A program made the position numbers and the translations under genes. Shown piece after piece: positions 1-8,279 of a stretch of DNA of 64,000 bases. Location of the stretch: the NCBI RefSeq assembly GCF_008831545.1, contig NZ_CP044524.1, positions 62,001 to 126,000 of the forward strand, given 5' to 3'. How positions within the stretch are numbered: position 1 is the stretch's first letter; each line of letters begins with the position of its first letter. This DNA is from Halorussus halophilus. Its GTDB lineage: Archaea > Halobacteriota > Halobacteria > Halobacteriales > Haladaptataceae. Below the pieces are notes generated by a model, which saw nothing but the letters and a program-made list of their open reading frames with translations, made no database searches and was not told the DNA's origin.

Positions 1-1
1 G

Positions 2-1909
2 GAGTTGCCCGACGACGCCCACGAGCGACTGCTGGACGCCGCGGGCGACGAGTCGGCGTGGCGCGCCGTCACACGAGAATCGTGGTTTCGGGCCGCCCAA
101 TCGCTGGCCGACGAGGCGGCGTTCCTCCACTGGCGGTCGTCGTTCCCCGAGGTGTTCGACGCTGACGAGACAGATTCTGTCGGGGGCTTCGACGCCGTCG
201 TCGGCAACCCGCCGTACGTCAGGAATCGCGCGCTCGACGCCCAACTCAAGGCGTACTGCCGGGAGACGTTCGACTCCGCGGCGGGTGCCTACGACCTCTA
301 CGTCCCGTTCGTAGAACTGGCCTGCGACCTCGGGCGACACGTCTCGCTGGTCGTCCCGAACAAGTGGACGACGACCGAGTACGGGCGGGCGCTCCGCGAC
401 CAGTTGCTCGACCGCCACGCACTCCGGGAGATACTGAACGCGTCCGCGCCGTCTGTCTTCGCCGACGCGACCGTCTACCCCGTCGTCGTGACCGTTGACT
501 GCGAGAACGAGGAGGATTGCGAGAAACCGGTCCGCGTGAGACGTCCCGAGAACTGTCGCGCGCTGACCGACGCCCCCGTCACGACGGTGCCGCGCGCGCT
601 CATCGACCGGTTCGGTGGGCGAGTCATTCCGCTGGACTTCGACGGGGCGTTCGCCGACCTCGCGGCGGGCGTCCTCGACCAGTGTTTCCGGTTCGGCGAC
701 CACGTGCGGACGACCGAGGCGATTCACACCGGGAACGCTCGCGAAACGCTGGTAGTGGACGAGTGTAGCGACGCCGACTCGGACGGAGAGGACGACTGCC
801 ACCGACTCGTAGACGGCACCTGCGTAGACCGCTACCGACTCGACTGGGACGGCAGATGGATTCGCTACGACGACGGCTTGCTCGACGACGAGGCGGGCGA
901 GTACGCCGACCTCCGCGACCCGACTCAGTTCGCGGGCAAGAAGTTGTTCGTACGCGACATCAGCAAGCGACCGGTCGCGGTGTACGACGACGAGGATTTC
1001 TACGCGCTGAACACGCTGTACACCGTGCGAGAGCGCGACGATTCGGACCTCCCGCTGCGCTACCTGCTCGGGGTGTTCAACTCGGCGTTCGTCGCTCGGT
1101 ACTTCCGGCAGGTGTACGGCGGCACTCACGTCAGCGGCGACTACTTGCGATACAAGCCGAGTTTCACCGACGAGATTCCGGTGCCGGACCCCGACCCAGC
1201 GAGGGTCTCTCCGCGAGAAGTCGCGACTGATTCGGGTGTCGAGACAGCGGTGCCAGCAGACCCCGCCGACGCGATTGCGGAGTTGACCGAGCGACTACGG
1301 CCGTTATGCGACGAACGTGCGACTCTCGACACCGACGTACTCGACTACCTCTCGGAACTGACCGACGGTCCGAAGTTGAGCGAGTGGGGCGTCCCAGTCG
1401 CTGGCGTCGCGGAGACTATTCTCACGGAGACTGCCTGCGAGCGCGAGGGGTTGCGGGTCGGCATGGTCGAGTTCGAACGCGACGGCGTCACGCCCGTCCT
1501 CTCGGCGACTGCCCGCTACAAGCCGACAGAAAGCGACGACGCAACCGACCGCTGGGGGTTCGCCGAGACGGAACCGATTCCGGCGTTGTGGTTCCCAGAC
1601 CACAAAGAGTCAGCCGCGCTCCTCGAAGCGTTCGTTCCGGCCGCCGTCGAGCGGGCGAACGGCTTCGCGGAGTTTCGGGAGAACGCGACGAAGACGTACT
1701 CGCTGTTAGACCGTCTGCGAGGACTGCGACTGCCGGACGCCGAAACAGTCGCCGAGGAGTTCGCGCGCTTCGAGGAAGCGCGGGAGCGAGCCGAAACGCT
1801 GGACGACGAGATTGCAAGCGTCGAGGACGCCATCGACGGTATCGTCTATCGACTGTACGGGTTCGAAGAAAGCGAAATCGAGACGGTCGAGCAGTTGGCT
1901 AGTGAGTAA
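2..1909 (+). CDS. Eco57I-type restriction-modification DNA methylase, 5' end missing (partial)
   Basis: C-terminal 635 residues of a large N6-adenine methylase; the reading frame is open to the left edge, so the true start lies outside the window. The catalytic NPPY motif of amino-methyltransferases is in V-V-G-N-P-P-Y-V-R-N at about residues 65-74 of the visible part. It is followed by the usual alternating strands (V-S-L-V-V-P-N-K-W) and then a TaqI-like C-terminal specificity region (about residues 310-400, G-K-K-L-F-V-R-D-I) and a charged helical tail. Such haloarchaeal proteins are generally over 1000 residues and act as single-chain type IIG or orphan modification enzymes. A nuclease domain, if present, would be upstream of the window. 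No other defence gene lies to its right. Confidence 0.85.
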   Translation, partial: ELPDDAHERLLDAAGDESAWRAVTRESWFRAAQSLADEAAFLHWRSSFPEVFDADETDSVGGFDAVVGNPPYVRNRALDAQLKAYCRETFDSAAGAYDLYVPFVELACDLGRHVSLVVPNKWTTTEYGRALRDQLLDRHALREILNASAPSVFADATVYPVVVTVDCENEEDCEKPVRVRRPENCRALTDAPVTTVPRALIDRFGGRVIPLDFDGAFADLAAGVLDQCFRFGDHVRTTEAIHTGNARETLVVDECSDADSDGEDDCHRLVDGTCVDRYRLDWDGRWIRYDDGLLDDEAGEYADLRDPTQFAGKKLFVRDISKRPVAVYDDEDFYALNTLYTVRERDDSDLPLRYLLGVFNSAFVARYFRQVYGGTHVSGDYLRYKPSFTDEIPVPDPDPARVSPREVATDSGVETAVPADPADAIAELTERLRPLCDERATLDTDVLDYLSELTDGPKLSEWGVPVAGVAETILTETACEREGLRVGMVEFERDGVTPVLSATARYKPTESDDATDRWGFAETEPIPALWFPDHKESAALLEAFVPAAVERANGFAEFRENATKTYSLLDRLRGLRLPDAETVAEEFARFEEARERAETLDDEIASVEDAIDGIVYRLYGFEESEIETVEQLASE

Positions 1910-1923
1910 TCGCCTGCGGAGTC

Positions 1924-2457
1924 TCAGGCAAACTCGGGGAGTTCCTCGTCGTACCCCTGCTCGCGCGCTCGCTCCAGCAACTTCCCCACCACGTCCGACT
2001 TCGCCTTCGTGTACGCCTCTTGGTCGTCGGCGTGTGCCTTTAAGGCCTCTCGCTTTACTTCCTCGTACTCGCGGCGCTCGTCGGGATTGTCTTGGAGGAA
2101 GTCCCGGAAGACGAGTTGGTTGCGCACCTTGGCGTCGTCGCGGGTATGCATCTTCACGATGACGACGTGGTCCTCGCGTTCGTCAACGGCCACCTTGCAG
2201 TCGGGATAGTCGCCTTTGAGTTCGAAGTCGTCGTCGGTGAGTGTGGCGGCGGCAACGGACATCGATTCGGCGTCGGGGTACACCGCGATGATGTCCAACG
2301 CGGGTTTGCCCGGCACGTCCGGAATCGCGGTACTACCGACGTGGAAGATGCCGAGGAGGCCGTCGCCAGAAGCGTCGAGTACGCGTTCGCGTTCGGTTTC
2401 GTATCGGTCCGTCCAGACGGGGTCGGATTCGAAGGTTATCTGCTCTGTGAGATCCAT
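1924..2457 (-). CDS. GrpB/UPF0157 family nucleotidyltransferase-fold protein
   Basis: A 177-residue protein with the hallmarks of the GrpB (UPF0157) family: F-H-V-G-S-T-A-I-P-D-V-P-G-K-P at about residues 38-52, followed by L-D-I-I, the nucleotidyltransferase-like G-S-T and metal-binding D positions. The length is normal for the family. Members are sometimes fused to dephospho-CoA kinase in bacteria, but their substrate is not established. It ends 14 bases from the convergent methylase gene and is transcribed toward it. The start at 2457 is the first Met and gives the typical N-terminus. Function beyond the fold is unknown. Confidence 0.8.
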   Translation of the reverse strand: MDLTEQITFESDPVWTDRYETERERVLDASGDGLLGIFHVGSTAIPDVPGKPALDIIAVYPDAESMSVAAATLTDDDFELKGDYPDCKVAVDEREDHVVIVKMHTRDDAKVRNQLVFRDFLQDNPDERREYEEVKREALKAHADDQEAYTKAKSDVVGKLLERAREQGYDEELPEFA

Positions 2458-2571
2458 GGTGCGGCTTACGCTGATAGCAGCCGCTCCCGCAAAAGAATTG
2501 TGAAGTAAATTAACTTTACTCCTTTCTTACTATTTCGGTAGATAGGCTTTTAAACGTTTTGTCGGATGGCG

Positions 2572-3315
2572 TTACAGGTGTGGTTCGAGCGTCTCCGCGC
2601 GGAGCGTCCCGTGAACGTGGTCGAGCAGCGTTTGGAGGTTCTGAGTGTCCTCGCGGTTGTACTTCACGAGTCTGTCGAGCGCGGCGTCGTCGCCGCGCTC
2701 GTACTGGTGCCACAGACGCACGGCCTCGCGACCATCGACGCCCTCTTCTTCGCGACCGATGCCGACCTCCTGTTCGATGTTCTTCAGACCGCCGGAGAGT
2801 CCGACTTGCTTGCAGAGGTACAACAAATCGAGGTGTGGCGTCGTCACGTCGAGGTCAAAACAGTCCTCTAAAAATGGCTGGTCGAATCGCTTGCCGTTGA
2901 ACGAGACGAGCAGACTCGACTCGTCGAACTCCTCGCGGAGCGCGCCCGTGGTGAGATTGTCGCCCTGCACGTAGGTCCGAGTGTCGCCGTCTCGGTGGAC
3001 ACTGACGGTCGTGACTTTGTTGCGCGCGCTGTCGAGTCCGGTCGTCTCGATGTCGAAGAAGCACGCGTCCTGCGCGAAGTTCTCGTAGGCGCGCCAGAAC
3101 TCCTTGCTCGGCAGCGCGTCGCCGAAGTAGGCGGCGTCGCCGTCGTCCAGTCGCGGCCGGGCATTGTCGATGAATTCCCAGACGTTCTCGGTCGTCTTCG
3201 GCCCCAGCAGACCGTCTTCGAAGTCGTCCCAGTGGGTCACCCCCTGTTGCCAGAGTTTTCGCTCGGTGGCGGCCCCCACGCCGCGAGCGGCGATGAAACT
3301 GTTCTCGATGCGCAT
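2572..3315 (-). CDS. Ribonuclease H-like (DEDD) exonuclease domain protein with N-terminal helix-hairpin-helix
   Basis: A 247-residue protein. An N-terminal stretch (about residues 8-35, A-R-G-V-G-A-A-T-E-R-K-L) resembles a helix-hairpin-helix DNA-binding element. The rest is a YprB/RNase_H_2-type 3'-5' exonuclease fold with F-D-I-E-T at 87-91, F-N-G-K-R-F-D at 139-145 and Y-N-R-E-D-T at 219-224. These supply the four acidic residues of the DEDD active site, so the enzyme looks intact. A TATA-like box sits 26-33 bases upstream of the start. A role in DNA repair or RNA processing is plausible for the family but is inference here. It stands alone, 114 bases before the GrpB-family gene on the same strand. 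Confidence 0.8.
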   Translation of the reverse strand: MRIENSFIAARGVGAATERKLWQQGVTHWDDFEDGLLGPKTTENVWEFIDNARPRLDDGDAAYFGDALPSKEFWRAYENFAQDACFFDIETTGLDSARNKVTTVSVHRDGDTRTYVQGDNLTTGALREEFDESSLLVSFNGKRFDQPFLEDCFDLDVTTPHLDLLYLCKQVGLSGGLKNIEQEVGIGREEEGVDGREAVRLWHQYERGDDAALDRLVKYNREDTQNLQTLLDHVHGTLRAETLEPHL

Positions 3316-3340
3316 GAGAGGGAGTGGAGATTTCCAGTCA

Positions 3341-3348
3341 TATAAATT
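3341..3348 (-). promoter_or_regulatory. TATA-like box for the DEDD exonuclease gene
   Basis: On the minus strand the bases read AATTTATA, centred about 29 bases before the ATG at 3315. This is the spacing expected for a leaderless haloarchaeal transcript. Confidence 0.45.
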
Positions 3349-3449
3349 GCGTCAGTCGAGTGCGGGCTTGCGGTTTTTTGATACGACGAGACGGCGACAC
3401 GAATCGTCGAATCAGAACGTATCCGGTGGTCGCGTTCGTAGCCCCCGAC

Positions 3450-4121
3450 GTGCCCACAATCGACCTCACTCACCCACTGACCGAAGACGCCAGCGTCTAC
3501 CCGGGCGACCCGAAAATCGAACTCCGGCCACACGCCACGCACGAGGAAGACGGCTATCGCGTGACGGACCTCAGCCTCGGAAGCCACAGCGGCACGCACG
3601 TCGATGCGCCGAGTCACACCGAACCAGACGGGAAGACTTTGGACGAGTTCGACGTGTCGGCCTTCGAGTTCGACGCGCGACTCGTCGATTGTCGGGGAAA
3701 GTCCGCGCGCGAGGCGATTCGAGTCGAGGACTTGCCGGAGGACCTACCCGCCGACGCCGACACTGCTACCGACACCGACCTGCTCGTCTTCCACACCGAC
3801 TGGAGCGACCACTGGACTACTGAGAAATATCTCGACCATCCGTACCTCGCACCCGAGACGGCGCGGTGGTGTGCTGAACAGAATTTGAGCGTCGGACTCG
3901 ACGCGCTGAATCCCGACCCGACGCCGACCGAAAACGCGAGCGAAGAAGAGCCGACGGGCGTTCCGGCCCATCGGGCGTTGTTGGGGAGCAACTGCCTCGT
4001 CGTCGAGAACCTGACGAACCTCGACCGCCTCCCGGAGCGATTCGAGGTGCGAGCCTACCCCCTAGCGCTTGCGGGGGCGAGTGCTGACGGTGCGCCGGTG
4101 CGGGCCGTCGCGGAGTGGTAG
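3450..4121 (+). CDS. Cyclase family protein (kynurenine-formamidase-like metal hydrolase)
   Basis: A 223-residue protein of the cyclase/arylformamidase superfamily. It starts with the typical T-I-D-L-T-H-P-L and has the metal-binding motif H-S-G-T-H-V-D-A-P-S-H at residues 46-56. These enzymes use two metal ions to hydrolyse an amide or lactone bond, as in N-formylkynurenine hydrolysis; the true substrate is not clear here. I prefer the GTG at 3450 over an in-frame ATG at 3324, because the family N-terminus begins exactly there and the upstream residues are not conserved-looking. There is no kynurenine-pathway neighbour, so the formamidase role is only one option. Confidence 0.85.
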   Translation: MPTIDLTHPLTEDASVYPGDPKIELRPHATHEEDGYRVTDLSLGSHSGTHVDAPSHTEPDGKTLDEFDVSAFEFDARLVDCRGKSAREAIRVEDLPEDLPADADTATDTDLLVFHTDWSDHWTTEKYLDHPYLAPETARWCAEQNLSVGLDALNPDPTPTENASEEEPTGVPAHRALLGSNCLVVENLTNLDRLPERFEVRAYPLALAGASADGAPVRAVAEW

Positions 4122-4152
4122 TGTCAGTGTCGAACTCGTGGTGTCGGCTGTG

Positions 4153-4380
4153 TCAGTGTGTGGACGGAAGTACGTCTTTTACCGGGTAGAGGTCCTCGTG
4201 TATGCCCTCTGCGTCGCAGTCCTCGTTCGGGCATCGGTAGTACCACCCGTCTTCTGTGGCTTCTGACTCTTGGAATCGCTCTCCACATCGCCCGCAGTAG
4301 AGCAGCGAGTCGAAGTCGTCGGCGGAACGTGAAAGGTCAACTTTACTGTCAGTCTCTTGGCTCTGGAGCAGTTGCTGCAT
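4153..4380 (-). CDS. Small zinc-ribbon protein
   Basis: A 75-residue acidic protein with one zinc-ribbon: C-G-R-C-G at about 29-33 paired with Y-R-C-P-N-E-D-C at about 48-55, i.e. C-x2-C and C-x4-C knuckles. There is no other domain. A TATA-like box (CTTTTATAT on the minus strand) lies about 25 bases before the start, which supports a real, independently transcribed gene. Such small zinc-finger proteins are abundant in haloarchaea and most have no known partner; nucleic-acid or protein binding is the default guess. Confidence 0.7.
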   Translation of the reverse strand: MQQLLQSQETDSKVDLSRSADDFDSLLYCGRCGERFQESEATEDGWYYRCPNEDCDAEGIHEDLYPVKDVLPSTH

Positions 4381-4400
4381 AGTAGCCCCTTTGTGCCCAA

Positions 4401-4409
4401 ATATAAAAG
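4401..4409 (-). promoter_or_regulatory. TATA-like box for the small zinc-ribbon gene
   Basis: ATATAAAAG on the plus strand, read as CTTTTATAT on the coding strand, about 25 bases upstream of the ATG at 4380. Confidence 0.45.
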
Positions 4410-4487
4410 ACCCATCGGTCTTTCAACGGCCTGAACGGTCTGATTTCGAGGCATAGAGAATCGAGAGACGGCGCGGGGCCATTTAAG

Positions 4488-5516
4488 TTATCGGCTCCGC
4501 AGATACAGCACAGCAGTGATAGAAAGTAGCACGACCAGTCCACCCGCGAAGAAGAGTAAGCCAGGTGGCAGTCCGGCCGCCGCGCTAGCCCCGGCGTCGC
4601 CCGCGACCTGTGTCGTTTGCTCCGGCGCACCACTCGCTATCGTCGTGTCGGCCGCGGCGTCCTGGGTCGCCTCGGTGACGGTACGCAGAGTCGTATCGGC
4701 CGCTGCGTCCTGGGTCGTTCGCGCCGCTTCGGTCGTCTGAGTGGCGTCTCCCGCCATCTGCGTCGTCTGTGTCGCCTGCGCTTGCGTCGTGTCGCCTGCC
4801 GCCCGTGTCGTCTCTGCCCCCGCTTCCGTGGTCTGAGTCGCCTGCGCCTGCGTCGTATCGCCTGCCGCTTGCGTCGTCGTCCGGGCCGCTTCCTCCGTGG
4901 TCGCGCCGTCGTCTCCCGGACCGCCGTTCGGGCCACCCGATTCGCTGTTGGTGGTGCCGCTCGCGTTCCCGGTGTCGCTATCGTAGTCGATGTCCGAGCC
5001 CTGTGACGCCGTAGTCGTCGCTTGCGCCGCGCCCCCGCCGCTGCCGAAACTCGGCACGAACTCTCCCAGATTTCCGTTTCTGCCGAAGTACCCCTGAACG
5101 GCCAGACTCGACAGTCCGAGGATTCCAATCCCACCGAGAAGACTCGAAAGCGCAGATTCGAGGGCCGGACTCTCGTCGTCGTTTCCCGCGAGCAAGACCA
5201 GCGGCCCCGAGACGGGCGCGTACACCTTCATCTCGCGGCCCTTCTCGGAGTAGATAGTGTCCGCGACTTCCACGAGGTCTGCGTCCACGAGCTTTTCGAG
5301 GTGGTACCGGACGTTCTGGATAGAGGTGTCGGCCCGTTCGGCGAGGCCGGAGGGCGTTCCGGGTTCCTCGTAGAGCGCCGCCAGAATCTCGCGGGCCGTC
5401 TCGGACTGGAGGGCAGAGAGCAAGGCCTCAGCGTCGTCGCTATCGACGCCGATGACTCGCGGGTCACCGTCGTCGCCGACGCTGGAGTCTGGGGAGGAGG
5501 GCAAGAGGTCAGCCAT
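4488..5516 (-). CDS. Membrane-anchored ArsR/winged-helix regulator with Thr-rich outer segment
   Basis: A 342-residue protein. Residues about 28-105 form a winged-helix domain of the ArsR/HTH_20 type (S-E-T-A-R-E-I-L-A-A-L-Y then S-I-Q-N-V-R-Y-H-L-E-K-L). A hydrophobic segment follows (about 120-145). Then come some 150 residues made almost only of Thr, Ala, Gln, Gly, Asp and Ser, with repeats such as A-G-D-T-T-Q-A-Q-A-T-Q-T-T. A second hydrophobic helix ends in Y-L-R-S-R. With the HTH in the cytoplasm and the positive C-terminus inside, the Thr-rich part would be outside and could carry O-glycans. I chose the ATG at 5516 because an AT-rich TATA box lies 29 bases upstream and the longer in-frame ORF has no domain-like N-terminus. 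The gene stands alone, and its target is unknown. Confidence 0.75.
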   Translation of the reverse strand: MADLLPSSPDSSVGDDGDPRVIGVDSDDAEALLSALQSETAREILAALYEEPGTPSGLAERADTSIQNVRYHLEKLVDADLVEVADTIYSEKGREMKVYAPVSGPLVLLAGNDDESPALESALSSLLGGIGILGLSSLAVQGYFGRNGNLGEFVPSFGSGGGAAQATTTASQGSDIDYDSDTGNASGTTNSESGGPNGGPGDDGATTEEAARTTTQAAGDTTQAQATQTTEAGAETTRAAGDTTQAQATQTTQMAGDATQTTEAARTTQDAAADTTLRTVTEATQDAAADTTIASGAPEQTTQVAGDAGASAAAGLPPGLLFFAGGLVVLLSITAVLYLRSR

Positions 5517-5538
5517 ACCGACTTGTTGCTCAGGGTAG

Positions 5539-5550
5539 TAATATAATTTT
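5539..5550 (-). promoter_or_regulatory. TATA-like box for the membrane HTH regulator
   Basis: An AT-rich block (AAAATTATATTA on the minus strand) centred about 29 bases before the start at 5516. Confidence 0.5.
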
Positions 5551-5704
5551 GTCCCTCCCGCGTCGGCAGGATTCGAAAGTGGGGTGCGCGAGTCAAGAAA
5601 TCGGCACGAGGCATGGGAACTCGCGCCAAGATTTATTACAGTTCTCCATGATAGTCGCGTACCGTCACTACTCCGAACGTTACCGTTCATCTCCCCAACA
5701 ACAA

Positions 5705-6595
5705 ATGAAACCTGCACCGTTCGAATATCACAGACCGACGTCCGTCGCAGAGGCGGCGTCCCTCCTCGAAGCGCACGGCGACGCCGAGTTGCTCGCGGGC
5801 AACCAGTCGCTAGGAATCGTGATGGCGAACCGACTCGCCACACCCGACCACCTCATCGACCTGAACGCCGTCGAAGACCTCGATTACGTCGAGGAACGCG
5901 ACGGCGAAATCGCGGTCGGCGCGATGACGACCCACCGAACTATCGAGCGGTCGGCGTTGCTCGCCGACCGCCTCCCGATGCTTCCGGAGGCCGCAGAACA
6001 GATCGCCGGGCCGAGCGTCCGTAATCGCGGCACGCTCGGCGGCAGCGTCGGCGAGGCCGACCCGGCAGGCAACTACCCGGCGGCACTGCTCGCGCTCGAC
6101 GCAGACCTCGAACTCGTCTCCGAAGACGACTCGCGAACAGTGGCCATCGCGGACTACTTCATCGCGTACATGTTCACCGAACTGCGCGAAAACGAGATAA
6201 TCGCCGCCGCGACGGTTCCGACCGACCCCTTCCCCACGGAGCGAACCGGCATGGCGTTCCTCGAACTGAAACCCGCCGCACAGACGTGGCCGACTGTGAG
6301 CGCCGCGTCCGCGATTCGGGTGGACGACCCCGACGCCGCGGACCCCAAAGTCGAGGAGGCCCGCCTCGCGTTGGCGAACGCCGCCGACGTTCCCCTGCGA
6401 GTCGAGGAGGCAGAAGACGCCCTCGAAGGCGAACCGCTCTCCGAGGAGACGCTAGACGCCGCCGCGGACGCCGCGACGGCGGCGGCCAGACCCGAGGACG
6501 AGATGCACGCAGACAGCGACTTCAAGGAGGAAGTCGCGGGCGAGTACGCACGCCGCTCGCTTTCGACCTCCTACGAACGCGCGACGAACAACTGA
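5705..6595 (+). CDS. FAD-binding medium subunit of xanthine dehydrogenase/CO dehydrogenase family (CoxM-like)
   Basis: A 296-residue flavoprotein subunit of molybdenum hydroxylases. It passes electrons between the 2Fe-2S subunit and the final acceptor through FAD. The two FAD-binding signatures are visible: A-G-N-Q-S-L-G (about 37-43; the family usually has A-G-G-Q-S) and R-N-R-G-T-L-G-G-S-V (about 103-112). The C-terminal CO-dehydrogenase flavoprotein domain follows. The length is normal. The longer ORF from 5549 is not needed; the ATG at 5705 gives the standard M-K-P-A-P-F-E-Y start. A CoxG-like gene follows after 32 bases. The matching S and L subunits are about 12 kb away (20852-21388 and 18392-20851), so this pair is physically split from the catalytic genes. 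Confidence 0.88.
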   Translation: MKPAPFEYHRPTSVAEAASLLEAHGDAELLAGNQSLGIVMANRLATPDHLIDLNAVEDLDYVEERDGEIAVGAMTTHRTIERSALLADRLPMLPEAAEQIAGPSVRNRGTLGGSVGEADPAGNYPAALLALDADLELVSEDDSRTVAIADYFIAYMFTELRENEIIAAATVPTDPFPTERTGMAFLELKPAAQTWPTVSAASAIRVDDPDAADPKVEEARLALANAADVPLRVEEAEDALEGEPLSEETLDAAADAATAAARPEDEMHADSDFKEEVAGEYARRSLSTSYERATNN

Positions 6596-6627
6596 GACGG
6601 CCGACTTAGCTGAGAGATTCACAACAC

Positions 6628-7128
6628 ATGATGGAATTTGACGGCGAATTCGAATCCGAACTCCCCCGAGACGAACTGTGGAACTACTTCACCGACCCGG
6701 ACGTGCTGGGCGACTGTGCGCCGGGCTGTGACGGCATGACGATGAAGTCTCCCCACGAACTCACCGCGACTATCGCTGTGGGCGTCGGGAGCGTCAAGCC
6801 GACCTTCGACGTGGACGTAATCGTCACCAAGACCGAGGAACCGGGCGTGTTGGAGATGCAAGCCGACGGCAACGCCTCGCGCAACGCCTTCGACGCAGTC
6901 GCGGAGATGAACCTCAACGAGACCGAGGACGGCGGCACGCGCGCCGAGTGGTCTGCCTCCACGAACGTCTCGGGCATGATAGCCAGTCTGGGCCAGCGGG
7001 CGCTCGGCAGCGTGACGAACAAACTCGTCACCGACTTCTTCGAGGACTTAGAGGAGAAAGCCAAAGAAGGCGAGCCTGCCGAGTCGAAGTTGGAAGGTAA
7101 GCCCGACGCCGAAGCGTCGCTCGAATAG
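6628..7128 (+). CDS. CoxG-like SRPBCC protein (CO dehydrogenase subunit G family)
   Basis: A 166-residue SRPBCC/START-fold protein with the CoxG pattern: an N-terminal strand (M-E-F-D-G-E-F), W-N-Y-F-T-D-P-D-V-L at about 19-28, and a hydrophobic helix near the C-terminus (L-V-T-D-F-F-E-D-L-E). CoxG proteins are associated with molybdenum hydroxylases. Some recruit the enzyme to the membrane or help carry quinones, but the role here is by analogy only. It lies 32 bases after the FAD subunit on the same strand, so the two are probably co-transcribed. Two adjacent ATGs (6628, 6631) are possible starts. Confidence 0.85.
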   Translation: MMEFDGEFESELPRDELWNYFTDPDVLGDCAPGCDGMTMKSPHELTATIAVGVGSVKPTFDVDVIVTKTEEPGVLEMQADGNASRNAFDAVAEMNLNETEDGGTRAEWSASTNVSGMIASLGQRALGSVTNKLVTDFFEDLEEKAKEGEPAESKLEGKPDAEASLE

Positions 7129-7130
7129 GC

Positions 7131-7346
7131 TCACTCGCCTTCGAATCTGTCGCCGAACGACGACCCGAACAGCAGACCGAGCGTGAGTCCGAGAGAGCTT
7201 CCTATCGCCATCCCGAGCACGATGTTGTCGATGACGACGCCGAACGTAGTCCCGAGACCGGACCCGATTGCGAGACCGTAGCCGACTCCTAACGCGAGTA
7301 CCCGGTTCGGTTCGTCGTCGCTATCTTGATTCGTTGGGCCGACCAT
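7131..7346 (-). CDS. Small glycine-rich membrane protein (glycine-zipper type), paralogue 1
   Basis: A 71-residue protein: a short acidic N-terminus (N-Q-D-S-D-D-E-P-N) and then two hydrophobic stretches dense in Gly spaced every 3-4 residues (G-V-G-Y-G-L-A-I-G-S-G-L-G-T, and G-M-A-I-G-S-S-L-G-L-T). This is a glycine-zipper hairpin likely to pack in the membrane. It is clearly related in design to the 69-residue protein at 7886-8095, the other side of the GNAT gene. The stop is 2 bases from the convergent CoxG-like gene. Function unknown. Confidence 0.65.
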   Translation of the reverse strand: MVGPTNQDSDDEPNRVLALGVGYGLAIGSGLGTTFGVVIDNIVLGMAIGSSLGLTLGLLFGSSFGDRFEGE

Positions 7347-7381
7347 GAGAAGCCCTGTAGCGGGCAGCCACTTAGTTGGTG

Positions 7382-7819
7382 TTAGTCGTCCTGCGCGTAC
7401 GTCATCCGAACGAGTTCTTCGACGCCGCCCTCCGGAACCGCCAGTTCACCGTCGTACAACTCGAAACCGACCGACTCGTAGTACGGCACCAGCCCACTTC
7501 GACAGAGCAACGAGAGACCGACGACCGATTGTAGGTCGGGGTGAGAAACGACTGCTTCCATGAGCGTCTTCCCGAGTCCCTCCCCCCGGCGGTCGGCGGC
7601 GACGATAACGTCGAAGACGTTTGCGTAGTAGGTGTAATCGGTGATGACGCGCGCCGACGCGACGAGGTCGCCGTCGTCTTCGACGCCGACCGCGACCTCC
7701 GTCTCGGCGAGTGCTCTTCGAACGTCATCGACTTCGCGGTCCTCCCACCACTCGTACTCCTCGTAGAGGCCGCAGAGTTCTGGGGCGTCGTCGGGGGCCA
7801 GATTCCGAACAGTAGTCAT
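7382..7819 (-). CDS. GNAT family N-acetyltransferase
   Basis: A 145-residue single GNAT domain. The acetyl-CoA binding loop is A-A-D-R-R-G-E-G-L-G-K-T-L-M-E at about 73-87 (R/Q-x-x-G-x-G/A type). It is preceded by the strand V-I-V-A and followed by G-L-S-L-L-C-R-S-G-L-V-P-Y-Y-E-S-V-G-F, the usual Y-x-x-x-G-F motif. The acceptor substrate cannot be read from the sequence. It is sandwiched between two small paralogous glycine-zipper membrane genes on the same strand, with gaps of 35 and 66 bases, so the three may be one transcription unit. Confidence 0.85.
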   Translation of the reverse strand: MTTVRNLAPDDAPELCGLYEEYEWWEDREVDDVRRALAETEVAVGVEDDGDLVASARVITDYTYYANVFDVIVAADRRGEGLGKTLMEAVVSHPDLQSVVGLSLLCRSGLVPYYESVGFELYDGELAVPEGGVEELVRMTYAQDD

Positions 7820-7885
7820 CTGTGGCGTGTTTCACCTGCGCCAGATAATGCTCTTTCGCTGGCACGACACGAACTCTCGTGGAAT

Positions 7886-8095
7886 CTACTGCTCGGAGTC
7901 CTCGTCGGACATCGTTCCGAACGCGGCCCCGAACGCAGTGCCGAGCGCGATACCCATAGGAAGCCACAGACCTATGTCGTCGGTAGCGATGCCGATTGCC
8001 GTTCCGATGGCCGTCCCGAGCGCGATTCCGACGCCGATTCCGACACCGACGTTTCGTTCCTCGTCGTCCCGCTCGTCCTCCGTGGCGTTCGACAT
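7886..8095 (-). CDS. Small glycine-rich membrane protein (glycine-zipper type), paralogue 2
   Basis: A 69-residue protein with an acidic N-terminus (A-T-E-D-E-R-D-D-E-E-R-N) and two Gly-rich hydrophobic stretches (G-V-G-I-G-V-G-I-A-L-G-T-A-I-G-T, and M-G-I-A-L-G-T-A-F-G-A-A-F-G), ending acidic. The layout matches the protein at 7131-7346. This suggests duplication around the GNAT gene, or one conserved gene pair. Membrane hairpin predicted; function unknown. Confidence 0.65.
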   Translation of the reverse strand: MSNATEDERDDEERNVGVGIGVGIALGTAIGTAIGIATDDIGLWLPMGIALGTAFGAAFGTMSDEDSEQ

Positions 8096-8279
8096 GACCA
8101 GAGAGACGAGTGACGAGGTGATAAGTTCGAGCTTCGAGCGGACGACCCGGTGGCATCGAAGTCGGTTTCGAGACAGTCACCGACTGCCGAGAGTGGACAC
8201 AGAAACGTACGGACCTGTTCGTCGAGGACCACTCCGGAACCCGACGAAACTTTATCAATCGGGCGACATCAGCCAAACT

